Shown here one piece after another: positions 1 through 8,870 of a stretch of 64,000 nt of DNA. Position 1 is the first letter of the stretch. Each line of letters begins with the position of its first letter. The position numbers were made by a program, and so were the translations under genes. The stretch comes from Massilia phyllostachyos. GTDB lineage: Bacteria; Pseudomonadota; Gammaproteobacteria; Burkholderiales; Burkholderiaceae_D. Location: assembly GCF_021044825.1 (NCBI RefSeq), contig NZ_JAJNOC010000013.1, positions 1 through 64,000 of the forward strand. The letters are read 5' to 3'. The notes below the pieces were generated by a model. The model did no database searches and was not told the DNA's origin. It was given only the letters and a program-made list of their open reading frames with translations.

Positions 1-2
1 GT

Positions 3-92
3 GGAGGGGAAGGCGCTGGCCCTGTGCGCGAGCGCAGGGTGAAACCGGCCCCTGTGAAGCAGGAATTCAACAGCAAGGCGAGCTTTAAGTAG
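3..92 (+). CDS. Possible 3' end of a truncated unknown gene
   Basis: One plus-strand frame is open from the left edge and ends at TAG 90-92. It encodes about 29 residues rich in Gly, Arg, Lys and Pro and ending EFNSKASFK. The composition looks like a basic, low-complexity protein tail, but there is too little sequence to name a family. A chance open frame is equally possible in GC-rich DNA. Confidence 0.3.
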   Translation, partial: GGEGAGPVRERRVKPAPVKQEFNSKASFK

Positions 93-136
93 TATCAGGC
101 AGCTTTGCGTAAGTTTGAAAGAACGGTGTTAACAGG

Positions 137-802
137 TCAGCGCAACGAGTCGCCGAAGCGGTCGAAACGCGGCATCCAGTTGCCCTGGTAGTCGGCCGAC
201 ACCAGGATGCGCTCGGCGCGCCCGATCAGCAGGTGGCGCGGCACGAAGCCGATGTAGCGCGAGTCGGCGCTGTTGTCGCGGCTGTCGCCCAGCATCAGGT
301 AGGAGTCCGGCGGCACGGTCACCGGGCCGAAGTCGCGCGGCACGGCGCGGCGCGGCATGATCTGGATGCGGTGGCTGCGGCCATCGACCACCTCGAGGAA
401 GCGCTGGGCCTCGGTTACGCCCTCGGCCGCCATCTCCTGCGCCGTCTCCTGCGGCGTGTAGTCGGACGGCACGCCATTGATGCTGAGGCGCTCGTTGCGC
501 ATCTCGACGCGGTCGCCCGGCAGCGCCAGCACGCGCTTGATCAGGCGGGTGCCGTCCGCCGGCGAGGTGAAGGTGACGACGTCGCCGCGCCGCGGCTCGC
601 CGGTGCGCGCCACCACCACGTCGGTCAGCGGCAGCTTCACGTTGTAGGCCAGGCGGTTAACGAACACCACGTCCCCTTCCAGCAGGTTGGGCCGCATGGA
701 GCTCGACGGAATCGGGTTCCAATCCGCCACCGCGGTGCGGAACACGCCGAACAGCAGCAGGAAGGCCAGAAATCCCTTGTTGGCGCGCAGGAATGATCTC
801 AT
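137..802 (-). CDS. lepB: Signal peptidase I (S26 family)
   Basis: This enzyme cleaves signal peptides from exported proteins at the outer face of the inner membrane. The 221-residue product has one N-terminal membrane segment (about residues 9-25). The catalytic Ser is S35 in the IPSSSMRP box and the general-base Lys is K89 in LIKRVLALPGD. The C-terminal box GDSRDNSADSR is also present. E. coli LepB has two membrane segments, so this is a short form. The ATG at 802 is preceded by GAGGAG at a reasonable distance. It is divergent from ppk1 and not next to lepA or rnc, the usual neighbours of the housekeeping lepB, so it may be an accessory paralogue. The family call is firm; the paralogue idea is inference. 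Confidence 0.9.
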   Translation of the reverse strand: MRSFLRANKGFLAFLLLFGVFRTAVADWNPIPSSSMRPNLLEGDVVFVNRLAYNVKLPLTDVVVARTGEPRRGDVVTFTSPADGTRLIKRVLALPGDRVEMRNERLSINGVPSDYTPQETAQEMAAEGVTEAQRFLEVVDGRSHRIQIMPRRAVPRDFGPVTVPPDSYLMLGDSRDNSADSRYIGFVPRHLLIGRAERILVSADYQGNWMPRFDRFGDSLR

Positions 803-946
803 CGTCGCAAGCTCCTCTTGTTATGATGAGAACGTTATACGCGGCCAGGCTTTAACGATGCTTAAATAGTAATCATGCCGGGCGTGTAACGGGCTTGTCA
901 TATTCGTTCACTACACTGCCTGCGCCGACACTATCGACGCAGACCC

Positions 947-3103
947 ATGGATATGAAAAACAAGGCTATCGAGACCGAGGCCAAGCACCTTCCCGAAGGC
1001 GGGGCCTTCCTGAATCGCGAGCTGTCGCTGCTCGAGTTCAACCGGCGGGTGCTGGCGCAGGCCGAGGACCCCTCCATTCCGCTGCTCGAGCGCCTGCGCT
1101 TTCTCACCATCGTGTCCGGCAACCTCGACGAATTCTTCGAGGTGCGCGTGGCCAGCCTGCTGGCCCAGCACCAGATGGAGGCCGGCCACAACGGCATCCC
1201 GCACGCGCTGCACCACACCCTGGAGCGCGCCAGCACCGAGTGCCGCAGCCTGATCGACCGCCAATATAAACTGTTCAACGGGGAGATCCTGCCGCTGCTG
1301 TCGGAGAACGGCATCCACATGCTGCGACGGAGCGAACGCAACGCCGCCCAGAAGGCGTGGGTGAAGCAGTACTTCGACAAGGAAGTGCGGCCCCTGCTCA
1401 CGCCGATCGGCCTGGACCCGGCCCACCCCTTCCCGCGGGTGGTCAACAAGAGCCTGAACTTCATCATCGAACTGGCGGGCAAGGACGCCTTCGGGCGCGG
1501 CACCGGGATCGCCATCATGAAGGCGCCGCGCGTGCTGCCGCGCGTGATCCGGCTGCCGGACGAGCTGTCGGACAAGAAGGGCGCCTCCTACTGCCTGCTG
1601 TCCTCGGTGATCCAGGCCCACATGGCCGACCTGTTCACGGGGCGCGAAGTGGTCTCCTACTCGCAGTTCCGCGTCACCCGCAACAGCGACCTGTGGGTCG
1701 ACGAGGACGAAGTCAAGAACCTGCGCCAGGCGCTGCAGAGCGAACTGCATGCGCGCAACTACGGCTTCGCGGTGCGCCTCGAAGTGGGCCACGCCTGCCC
1801 GCCGCATCTGTCAAGCTTTTTGCTCGAGCAGTTCGAGATCGACCGCTCGCGCCTGTTCGCGGTGGACGGTCCGGTCAACCTGGGCCGCATGCTGGAGATC
1901 GTCAACGTCCACGACAAGTCGGAGCTGAAGTTCACGCCGTTCACGCCGGGCTTCCCGGCCAAGCTGACCGGCCCGGACATCTTCGCCACCTTGCGCAAGC
2001 AAGACGTCCTGCTGCACCATCCCTTCGAATCGTTCCAGCCGGTGATCGACTTCATCCAGCAAGCCGCCGCCGACCCCTGCGTGGCCGCGATCAAGCAGAC
2101 CATCTACCGCGCCGGCATGAATTCGGACCTGATGGAAGCGCTGATCGCCGCCGCGCGGCGCGGCAAGGAAGTCACCGTCATCGTCGAGCTGATGGCGCGC
2201 TTCGACGAGGAAGCCAACATCAACTGGGCCGAGCGCCTCGAGCAGGCCGGCGCCCAGGTCGTGTACGGCGTGGTGGGCCTGAAGACCCACGCCAAGCTGG
2301 CGCTGGTGCTGCGCCGCGAGGAGAACGGCCTGCGCCGCTACGCCCACCTGGGCACCGGCAACTACAACTCGACCACGGCCAAGTTCTACACCGACTTCGG
2401 CCTGCTCACCTGCGACGACGCCATCACGGCGGACGTCAACGAGGTCTTCATCCACCTCACCAGCCTGACCCGCCCCAAGCAGATCGACTGCCTGTGGCTG
2501 GCGCCGTTCTCGCTGCAGAAGGAGATCGTGCGCGCGATCCGCGAGGAGGCCGCGATCGCGAAGGCGGGACGTCCGGCGCGCATCATCGCGAAGATGAATT
2601 CGCTGACCGACGATTCGGTCATCAAGGCGCTCTACGAAGCCTCGGAAGCGGGCGTGCGGATCGACCTGATCGTGCGCGGCGCCTGCTCGCTGCGGCCCGG
2701 CGTGGCGGGGATGTCGGAGAACATCAAGGTGCGCTCGATCGTCGGGCGCTTCCTGGAACACTCGCGCATCTACTACTTCCGCAACGACCTGAAACACGAC
2801 ATCTACCTGTCGAGCGCCGACTGGATGAACCGCAACCTGTTCCGCCGCGTCGAAGTGGCATTCCCGATCCGTGCGGCGGCTCTGAAGCGCCGCGTGCTGC
2901 GCGAAGGCTTGCATCCCTACCTGAAGGACAACGTCAACGCCTGGGAATTGGGCAGCGACGGCCACTACCGGCGCAAGAAAACCCGCGGCGGCCAGAAGGC
3001 CCTCAGCGCCCAACAACACCTGATGGAAACGCTCGGCGCGAGCGTCCATCCGCACAAGGAGAACGAGCATGGACCTGATCCTGTGGCGCCACGCCGAGGC
3101 TGA
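947..3103 (+). CDS. ppk1: Polyphosphate kinase 1
   Basis: PPK1 reversibly transfers the terminal phosphate of ATP to inorganic polyphosphate, through a phosphohistidine intermediate. The 718-residue product starts with the N-terminal helical domain (LNRELSLLEFNRRVL, about residues 24-38). It continues through the phospholipase-D-like core, with the histidine-containing segment GLKTHAKLALVLRR and YAHLGTGNYN. Length is close to the usual 690-720. A second ATG lies two codons downstream (953), so the start is uncertain by two residues. The last 35 bases overlap sixA, indicating one operon. The facing ppx encodes the opposing activity. Confidence 0.96.
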   Translation: MDMKNKAIETEAKHLPEGGAFLNRELSLLEFNRRVLAQAEDPSIPLLERLRFLTIVSGNLDEFFEVRVASLLAQHQMEAGHNGIPHALHHTLERASTECRSLIDRQYKLFNGEILPLLSENGIHMLRRSERNAAQKAWVKQYFDKEVRPLLTPIGLDPAHPFPRVVNKSLNFIIELAGKDAFGRGTGIAIMKAPRVLPRVIRLPDELSDKKGASYCLLSSVIQAHMADLFTGREVVSYSQFRVTRNSDLWVDEDEVKNLRQALQSELHARNYGFAVRLEVGHACPPHLSSFLLEQFEIDRSRLFAVDGPVNLGRMLEIVNVHDKSELKFTPFTPGFPAKLTGPDIFATLRKQDVLLHHPFESFQPVIDFIQQAAADPCVAAIKQTIYRAGMNSDLMEALIAAARRGKEVTVIVELMARFDEEANINWAERLEQAGAQVVYGVVGLKTHAKLALVLRREENGLRRYAHLGTGNYNSTTAKFYTDFGLLTCDDAITADVNEVFIHLTSLTRPKQIDCLWLAPFSLQKEIVRAIREEAAIAKAGRPARIIAKMNSLTDDSVIKALYEASEAGVRIDLIVRGACSLRPGVAGMSENIKVRSIVGRFLEHSRIYYFRNDLKHDIYLSSADWMNRNLFRRVEVAFPIRAAALKRRVLREGLHPYLKDNVNAWELGSDGHYRRKKTRGGQKALSAQQHLMETLGASVHPHKENEHGPDPVAPRRG

Positions 3104-3560
3104 GCCGCACGTCGCCGAGGGTGACGACGCCGGCGACCTGAAACGCGCGCTCACGCCCAAGGGCAAGCGCCACGCCGCGCGCGTCGGCGCCTGGCTGCAC
3201 CGCCAGCTGCCGGACGACGTGCGGGTGCTGAGCAGCCCGGCCAAGCGCTGCGTACAGACGGTCGAAGCGCTTGGCCGCAACTACAAGCTGGTCGAAGCGC
3301 TGGCGCCGGATTCGTCGGCGGAAGCGATCCTAGATGCCTGCGGCTGGCCGAATCACCGGCAGCCGGTGCTGGTCGTGGGGCACCAGCCGCTGCTGGGCGA
3401 GATCGCGTCGCTGGTGCTGGCGGGCAGCAAGATGGACTGGCGGATCCGCAAGGCGGGGGTGTTCTGGATCAGCCAGAAAGCAGGCAGCGACAAGGACGAG
3501 GGCAGCGCGCCCTACGTCAAACTGGTCGTCGGTCCCGACTTCGTCGGGCAACTCAGGTAG
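3069..3560 (+). CDS. sixA: Phosphohistidine phosphatase SixA
   Basis: This small histidine-phosphatase family enzyme removes phosphate from phosphohistidine, in E. coli from ArcB and PTS components. The 163-residue product begins with the signature LILWRHAEAEP, whose RH holds the nucleophilic His, and has a second catalytic His in VVGHQPLLGE. The ATG at 3069 lies inside the 3' end of ppk1 (35-bp overlap), so translation is probably coupled. The TAG stop (3558-3560) is formed by the left edge of a palindromic repeat. Co-transcription with ppk1, itself a phosphohistidine enzyme, is notable; a functional link is inference. Confidence 0.9.
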   Translation: MDLILWRHAEAEPHVAEGDDAGDLKRALTPKGKRHAARVGAWLHRQLPDDVRVLSSPAKRCVQTVEALGRNYKLVEALAPDSSAEAILDACGWPNHRQPVLVVGHQPLLGEIASLVLAGSKMDWRIRKAGVFWISQKAGSDKDEGSAPYVKLVVGPDFVGQLR

Positions 3561-3665
3561 GGTGGACCGCTCTGCCGTCCGCGCGTTCAACTACGAGCTG
3601 AATTGACGCGCATCGTCCATTCTTGCGCTGGCTGAACGCGCGGACGGGGAACCCGTCCACCCTAC
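3557..3665. repeat. Palindromic GTAGGGTGG repeat between sixA and ppx
   Basis: The outer arms are GTAGGGTGGAC (3557-3567) and GTCCACCCTAC (3655-3665). A second pair of 15-base arms lies inside (3575-3589 and 3633-3647, CCGTCCGCGCGTTCA and its complement). The element fills the whole convergent gap. Its two ends provide the TAG stop codons of both sixA and ppx. The same arm sequence recurs at 51586-51616. It could act as a bidirectional terminator or mRNA 3'-end stabiliser. Confidence 0.85.
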
Positions 3666-5116
3666 GATTCCCTGGCCTGGAACGCGATGCCGATCTCGCT
3701 CCAGCTTTCCTCTTCCTTCACCAGCCACGGGCTCAGTGTCGGGTGCCTGGCCAGCACCTCGCGCGGCAGATCGAGCTCGATGCGCGTCGCCTTCATGCGC
3801 ACCCGCAAGCCGCCCACGTCCTCGTCCGCGCGCGCATGCATGAACACCACCGCCATGCGCAGCGCCAGCACCGCCTTGGCCAGGTCGAGTTCGTAGAGCG
3901 CCTCGCGCACCTTGCGCAGGTTGCCCTTCTGGCCCAGCACCAGGGCGCCCATCATGCGCTGCTCGCGTGTGGTGAAGCCCGGCAGGTCGGCGTGTTCGAC
4001 GATGTAGGCGCCATGCTTGTGGGCCCCGGTCATCGAGATCGCCAGGCCGACTTCGTGCAGCATCGCGCTCCAGCACAGATAGGGGTGGCGCGAATCCTCG
4101 GGCTCGAGCTTTTCGTACACCTTCGAGGCGATGCGCGCGGTGCGCATCGCGCGCTGGCCGTCGACGCCGAAGCGGCGCATGCAGGCGCGGATGGCGGCGT
4201 CGCGGCGGTCGCGGCTATTGGCGCGCAGCTCGAGGTCGGACAGCACGCCCAGGCGCAGGCCGGCGTTGATCGCGGTGAGGCGCTCGATGCCGAGTTCCTG
4301 CATCACGCCGATCAACACCGACAGGCCGCCGACCATCACCGGCACCCGTTCCTTCTTGATGCCCGGGAGACTGAACGCGTCGACGTGGCCCAGGGCGAAG
4401 AGGATGTCGCGCAGCGCACGCAGGCTGGCCTGCGACATCGATCCGTCGCCGATGCCGTTCTTCGCGATCACCTCGGCGATGGCGCGCATGGTGCCGGACG
4501 AGCCGTAGGCAGCGTCCCAGCCCTGCGCCTTGTACAGCCCCGCCGCATCCTCGAAACGCGCGCGCGCCTCGGTCACGGCGGCGTCGAACCGGCGCGCGGT
4601 GATGCGGCCGTCGGCGAAGAAGGCGGCGGTCTGCGGATGGGTGCCGATGCCGAAGGATTCGACCAGGTTGATGTCCGGACCGATGGCCGCGATGACTTCG
4701 GTCGAGCCGCCGCCGATGTCGACCACGATGCGGCGTTCGTCCGGCTTGTCGATGGCGCGCGCCACGCCCATGTAGATCAGGCGCCCTTCTTCTTCGCCCG
4801 AGATGACTTCGACGGGGTGGCCGATCGCGGCTTCCAGCTGAGGCAGCAACTGGTCGGCGTTGCGCGCCACGCGCAGGGTGTTGGTGGCAACCACGCGCAC
4901 GGCGTCGAGCGTGTATTCGTCGAGGATGGCGCGGAAGTCGTGCAGGGTGCGCACCGCCGTGCGCATCGCGGCCTCGGTCAGGTAGTTGTCCTTGTCGAGC
5001 CCCGCGGCCAGGCGGATCGGATCGCGTGCGGTGCGCACGATGTGCATGCGGCCGCCCGCCGGCTCGCCGATGTGAAGCCGGAAGCTGTTGGACCCGAGGT
5101 CCACTGCTGCAAACAT
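3662..5116 (-). CDS. ppx: Exopolyphosphatase (Ppx/GppA family)
   Basis: Ppx hydrolyses the terminal phosphate of polyphosphate; GppA relatives act on pppGpp. The 484-residue product begins MFAAVDLGSNSFRLHIGE, the phosphate-1 loop of the ASKHA fold. It has VVDIGGGSTEVI as the second loop, then a C-terminal helical region with an HD-like segment (AMLHEVGLAIS). It converges on ppk1-sixA, so one locus carries both synthesis and breakdown of polyphosphate. The stop codon lies in the GTAGGGTGG repeat. Separating Ppx from GppA by motif is hard; the neighbourhood favours Ppx. Confidence 0.92.
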   Translation of the reverse strand: MFAAVDLGSNSFRLHIGEPAGGRMHIVRTARDPIRLAAGLDKDNYLTEAAMRTAVRTLHDFRAILDEYTLDAVRVVATNTLRVARNADQLLPQLEAAIGHPVEVISGEEEGRLIYMGVARAIDKPDERRIVVDIGGGSTEVIAAIGPDINLVESFGIGTHPQTAAFFADGRITARRFDAAVTEARARFEDAAGLYKAQGWDAAYGSSGTMRAIAEVIAKNGIGDGSMSQASLRALRDILFALGHVDAFSLPGIKKERVPVMVGGLSVLIGVMQELGIERLTAINAGLRLGVLSDLELRANSRDRRDAAIRACMRRFGVDGQRAMRTARIASKVYEKLEPEDSRHPYLCWSAMLHEVGLAISMTGAHKHGAYIVEHADLPGFTTREQRMMGALVLGQKGNLRKVREALYELDLAKAVLALRMAVVFMHARADEDVGGLRVRMKATRIELDLPREVLARHPTLSPWLVKEEESWSEIGIAFQARES

Positions 5117-5161
5117 ACGCGCCTTCTCGTGATGGTATCGTTCGCTCGCAGTATACAGCTG

Positions 5162-5186
5162 GCGCGCCCCTTTGTCAGGGGCGCGC
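5162..5186. terminator. Strong hairpin downstream of the small membrane protein gene
   Basis: Perfect 10-bp arms GCGCGCCCCT and AGGGGCGCGC surround the 5-base loop TTGTC. It lies just past the stop at 5192 and before the ppx start region. No U-tract follows, so it may be a processing or stability hairpin rather than a simple intrinsic terminator. Confidence 0.6.
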
Positions 5187-5191
5187 GGACC

Positions 5192-5374
5192 TTATTGCCT
5201 GCGCGGCGCGCGGCGCAGGCCGTACCAGATTCCGGCCAGCACCGGGGCGCCCAGCGTCACGGCGGAGACCAGGTCCCAGCCGCCGTCGCCGAGCAGCGCG
5301 GCGATCAGGCCGATGGTGGTGAGGATGCCCAGCAGGATGGGCGCGGCCCAGATTTGCGACGGTGTGCGGATCAT
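5192..5374 (-). CDS. Small two-helix membrane protein
   Basis: The 60-residue product has two predicted hydrophobic segments (about residues 9-27 and 33-52) separated by a short DGG loop, and ends in a basic tail (RRAPRRQ). Its ATG (5374-5372) overlaps the TGA of the PepSY gene in an ATGA arrangement, so it is probably translationally coupled to it and shares its iron-linked control. I do not recognise a named family. It may be a small partner of the PepSY membrane protein. Confidence 0.7.
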   Translation of the reverse strand: MIRTPSQIWAAPILLGILTTIGLIAALLGDGGWDLVSAVTLGAPVLAGIWYGLRRAPRRQ

Positions 5375-6543
5375 GACGCCTCCCTCGACGTCGCCAGCGC
5401 CGGCTTGTGCGCGGCGCCCTGCTTTTGCCTGGCCGGTTTCGCCGCGCGGTTGCGCTTGAGCCAGAGATACAGGCCGGAGCCGAGGATGATGATGGTGCCG
5501 ATGTCGAGCAGCGCCCACAGGAGCTTCATCGGCTGGCCGCCGTAGTCGCCGAAGTGCAGCGGCTGCGACAGCAGCAGCGCGGTCAGGTACCAGGGCAGTT
5601 CGCGCTGGTCGGTGATGGCGCCGGTCGCGGCGTCGATCAGCACCGGCTTGTACAGGCGCGAGCTGAATGCTTCGTCGCCGCGCATGAAGACGCCGTAGTG
5701 GTGGGGGCTCGAGAACGGGGTGCCGGGGAAGGCCACGAAGCCGACCTTCATGCCCGGTTCCGCGTTTTCGGCGCGCACGATGGCGTCGTGCAGCGACGAC
5801 ATCTTCCGGACCGTCGGCTGGCCCTCGTAGGGCTTGAGCATCACCGCCAGTTCGTTCACCTGCCAGTACTTGAGCAGCAGGTCGGCCCAGGTGTTGACCA
5901 TGCCGGTCGCCCCGACCACGAACACCCAGACCAGGGTCACGATGCCGAGCAGGTTATGCAGGTCGAGCCACTTGATGACCTTGCTGCGCTCGTGGCGCAC
6001 GGCGCCGAAGTCGAGCTTGCGCATGAAGGGCGCGTACAGCACCGCGCCGCTCACCACGGCCACGATCAGCAGCAGGCCCATGAAGCCGAGGAAGAGTTTG
6101 CCGGGCAGGCCCGCGAACAGGTCCACGTGCAGGCGGAACATGGTCGACATGAAGACCCCGCCCTCGAAGGCCGGCTCGGTGATCACCTTCGTCGTGCGCG
6201 CATCGACCGCGATCGGCTTGTAGTGCTCGTCGTTCGGGTGGTCGCCCAGGGTCACGTTCCAGATCGCCGGCTCGTCGATTTCCATCGAGATGTACATCGG
6301 GATCTTGGTCGGATACAGCGCCTGGGCCGAGGCCAGCACCGCGTCGATGTTGCCGCGCGGCGGATTGGCGCCCATCGACGCCGGCAGCGCCGGCGCCTCG
6401 ACCTCGTTGCCGAGCAGGTGGCCGATTTCATGGTGGTAGATCAGCGGCAGGCCGGTCAGGCACAGCAGCAGCATGAAGACGGTGCAGACCAGGCTGCTCC
6501 ATTTATGGATCCAGCTCCAGAGGCGCAGTTTCGATGGGGACAT
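5371..6543 (-). CDS. PepSY-associated transmembrane protein
   Basis: This inner-membrane protein is of the PepSY_TM type often encoded next to siderophore receptors; some relatives act as ferric-siderophore reductases. The 390-residue product has an N-terminal membrane segment (LVCTVFMLLLCLTGLPL) followed by the typical HHEIGH region. A further pair of membrane helices lies near the middle and one near the C-terminus, before a basic tail. I chose the ATG at 6543, which gives the family's usual KLRLWSWIHKWSSL beginning; a longer frame would run across the Fur boxes. It is divergent from the TonB receptor over two Fur-like sites. A role in siderophore-iron release is inference. Confidence 0.85.
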   Translation of the reverse strand: MSPSKLRLWSWIHKWSSLVCTVFMLLLCLTGLPLIYHHEIGHLLGNEVEAPALPASMGANPPRGNIDAVLASAQALYPTKIPMYISMEIDEPAIWNVTLGDHPNDEHYKPIAVDARTTKVITEPAFEGGVFMSTMFRLHVDLFAGLPGKLFLGFMGLLLIVAVVSGAVLYAPFMRKLDFGAVRHERSKVIKWLDLHNLLGIVTLVWVFVVGATGMVNTWADLLLKYWQVNELAVMLKPYEGQPTVRKMSSLHDAIVRAENAEPGMKVGFVAFPGTPFSSPHHYGVFMRGDEAFSSRLYKPVLIDAATGAITDQRELPWYLTALLLSQPLHFGDYGGQPMKLLWALLDIGTIIILGSGLYLWLKRNRAAKPARQKQGAAHKPALATSREAS

Positions 6544-6572
6544 GAGAGATGAGAAGGCTTGGGTCAGCGAAT

Positions 6573-6591
6573 AATAATGGTTCTCATTTAC
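6573..6591. promoter_or_regulatory. Fur-like box 1
   Basis: By eye this 19-mer matches 13 of 19 positions of the classical Fur consensus (GATAATGAT-A-ATCATTATC). It lies just upstream of the PepSY gene start. Binding would repress that gene when iron is plentiful. Confidence 0.55.
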
Positions 6592-6610
6592 AGAGGCAAG
6601 CCAAAAGAGA

Positions 6611-6629
6611 TAGAATAACAATCATTCTC
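6611..6629. promoter_or_regulatory. Fur-like box 2
   Basis: On the minus strand the site reads GAGAATGATTGTTATTCTA and matches 13 of 19 Fur consensus positions. It lies 24 bases before the TonB receptor ATG, where Fur would block transcription initiation. Confidence 0.6.
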
Positions 6630-6652
6630 AATAAGAAAACAGAGTTCCGCTG

Positions 6653-8815
6653 ATGAAACTGCTCCGCCTCACCCCGATCGCCCTCGCCGCCGCGGCCTTC
6701 GCCGCCCATGCCCAGGACGCCTCCACCACCACCGAACCCGTGGCCACCGTCGTGGTGAGCGCCTCCGCCGACGCCTCGGCCCAGGGCCTGCCCGCCGAGT
6801 ACGCCGGCGGCCAGGTCGCGCGCGGCGGCCGCCTCGGCCTGCTGGGCAACGTCGACATCATGGACACGCCGTTCAACACCATGAACTTCACCCACGCCCT
6901 GATCCAGGACCAGCAGGCGCGCAGCGTGGCCGACGTGGTGCAGAACGATCCCTCGGTGCGCGTGGCGCGCGGCTTCGGCAACTACCAGGAGCTGTACGTG
7001 ATCCGCGGCTTCGCGGTGAACTCGGACGACCTCGCCTACAACGGCCTGTACGGCCTGCTGCCGCGCCAGTTCGTGGCCTCGGAACTGCTCGAGCGCGTCG
7101 AAGTGCTGCGCGGCGCCAACAGCTTCGTCAACGGCGCGGCGCCGGGCGGCGGCGGCATCGGCGGCGCCATCAACCTGCTGCCCAAGCGCGCGCCGAATTC
7201 GCCGCTGACCCAGGTCACCGCGGGCGTCGAGACCGGCGGCCAGGGTTACGTGGCGACCGACATCGCGCGCCGCTTCGGCCCCGAAGGGCGCCTCGGCGTG
7301 CGCGTGAACGCGGTGCGCCGCGACGGCGACACCGCGGTCGACGGCGAAGGCCGCGAACTGAGCGTGTATTCGGTCGGCGTCGACTACCGCGGCCAGGGCT
7401 ACCGCGTCTCGGCCGACGTCGGCCACCAGGACCACAAGCTGTTCGATGCCCGCCCCAGCGTGAACCTGGGCGTCGGCGTGCCGATGATCGCGGCCCCCGA
7501 CAGCGACCGCAACTTCGCCCAGCCCTGGACGTATTCCGGCGAGCGCGACACCTTCGGCACCCTGCGCGCGGAGGTCGATCTGCCGGGCGGCGCCGTGGCA
7601 TGGGCCGCGATGGGCATGCGCACTTCCTACGAAATGAACATCGTCGCCACCCCGACGGTCACCGCCGCCAACGGCGACACCAGCGCCTACCGCTTCGACA
7701 ACGCGCGTGAAGACGACGTGCGCACCGGCGAGATCGGCGTGCGCGGCGAATTCAGGACCGGCGCCTTGTCGCACAAGCTGAGCGCCACCGCATCAAGCTT
7801 CCACCTCGAATCGGACAACGCGTACGCGATCAGCGACTTCGCCGGCTTCGCCTCGAACCTCTACCGTCCGCGCGATGCCGCGGCGCCGAACCCGAACTTC
7901 TTCGTGGGCGGCGACATGAACGACCCGCGCCTGACCATCAAGAGCATCCTGCAGAGCTTCGCCGTGGCCGACACCATCGGCCTGCTGGACGACCGCCTCC
8001 TGGTGACGGTGGGCGCGCGCCACCAGACCATCAAGGACTTCGGCTACGACTACGGCACCGCCAGGCCGAACGCCGGCTACGAGAAAAGCGAAGTCACGCC
8101 GGTGGCGGGCATCGTGTTCAAGCCGGTCCAGGGCGTGTCGGTCTATGCCAACTACAGCGAAGCCCTGCAGAAGGGCCCGGTCGCATCGGGCACCGACATC
8201 GTCAACGTCGGCGAAATCTTTGCGCCCTACGTCTCGCGCCAGCGCGAACTGGGCGTGAAATACGACGGCGGCAAGCTCGGATTGAGTGCGGCCGTGTTCA
8301 GCACCGCGCAACCGAGCGCCTACGTCGAGAACCGCCGCTTCGGCGTGTACGGCGAGCAGCGCAACCGCGGCCTCGAGCTGACCGTGTACGGCTCGCCGCA
8401 GCGCGGCCTGCGCCTGCTGGGCGGCCTGACCCTGCTCGACGCCGAGCAGCGCGAGACCGCCGGCGGCGTCAACGAGGGCAAGGATGCGATCGGCGTGCCG
8501 GGCACGCAGCTGAACCTGGGCGCGGAATGGGACGTGCCGGGCGTGAACGGCCTGTCGCTGAATGCGCGCGCCCTGCACACCTCGAAGCAGTACGCCGACG
8601 CCGCCAACACCCAGCAACTGCCCTCGTGGTCGCGTCTGGACATCGGCGCCGCCTACGCCACCCGCTTCATGGACCGCGGCCTGACCCTGCGCGCCCGCAT
8701 CGACAACGTCACCGACAAGGCCTACTGGGCCTCGGCCGGCGGCTATCCGGGCTCGGGCTACCTGGTCCTGGGCGCGCCGCGCAGCGTGGTGGTGTCGGCG
8801 ACGGTCGACTTCTGA
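6653..8815 (+). CDS. TonB-dependent siderophore receptor
   Basis: This outer-membrane gated barrel probably imports ferric siderophores using TonB energy. The 720-residue product has a signal peptide ending AAHAQ (about residue 21), then a plug domain (about 45-190) containing VRVARGFGNYQELYVIRGF and the LERVEVLRGANS motif. A long beta-barrel follows and ends in the terminal aromatic ATVDF. The FpvA/FhuE-like plug motif VIRGF favours a siderophore rather than a vitamin or sugar ligand. No N-terminal signalling domain is seen, so it is not of the FecA transducer type. Upstream Fur-like boxes support iron repression. The ligand is unknown. Confidence 0.93.
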   Translation: MKLLRLTPIALAAAAFAAHAQDASTTTEPVATVVVSASADASAQGLPAEYAGGQVARGGRLGLLGNVDIMDTPFNTMNFTHALIQDQQARSVADVVQNDPSVRVARGFGNYQELYVIRGFAVNSDDLAYNGLYGLLPRQFVASELLERVEVLRGANSFVNGAAPGGGGIGGAINLLPKRAPNSPLTQVTAGVETGGQGYVATDIARRFGPEGRLGVRVNAVRRDGDTAVDGEGRELSVYSVGVDYRGQGYRVSADVGHQDHKLFDARPSVNLGVGVPMIAAPDSDRNFAQPWTYSGERDTFGTLRAEVDLPGGAVAWAAMGMRTSYEMNIVATPTVTAANGDTSAYRFDNAREDDVRTGEIGVRGEFRTGALSHKLSATASSFHLESDNAYAISDFAGFASNLYRPRDAAAPNPNFFVGGDMNDPRLTIKSILQSFAVADTIGLLDDRLLVTVGARHQTIKDFGYDYGTARPNAGYEKSEVTPVAGIVFKPVQGVSVYANYSEALQKGPVASGTDIVNVGEIFAPYVSRQRELGVKYDGGKLGLSAAVFSTAQPSAYVENRRFGVYGEQRNRGLELTVYGSPQRGLRLLGGLTLLDAEQRETAGGVNEGKDAIGVPGTQLNLGAEWDVPGVNGLSLNARALHTSKQYADAANTQQLPSWSRLDIGAAYATRFMDRGLTLRARIDNVTDKAYWASAGGYPGSGYLVLGAPRSVVVSATVDF

Positions 8816-8870
8816 TCAGGCGGGTGCAGCGTCACGCTGCGCTTCGCCCAAATTGACGCTACACAAATAC

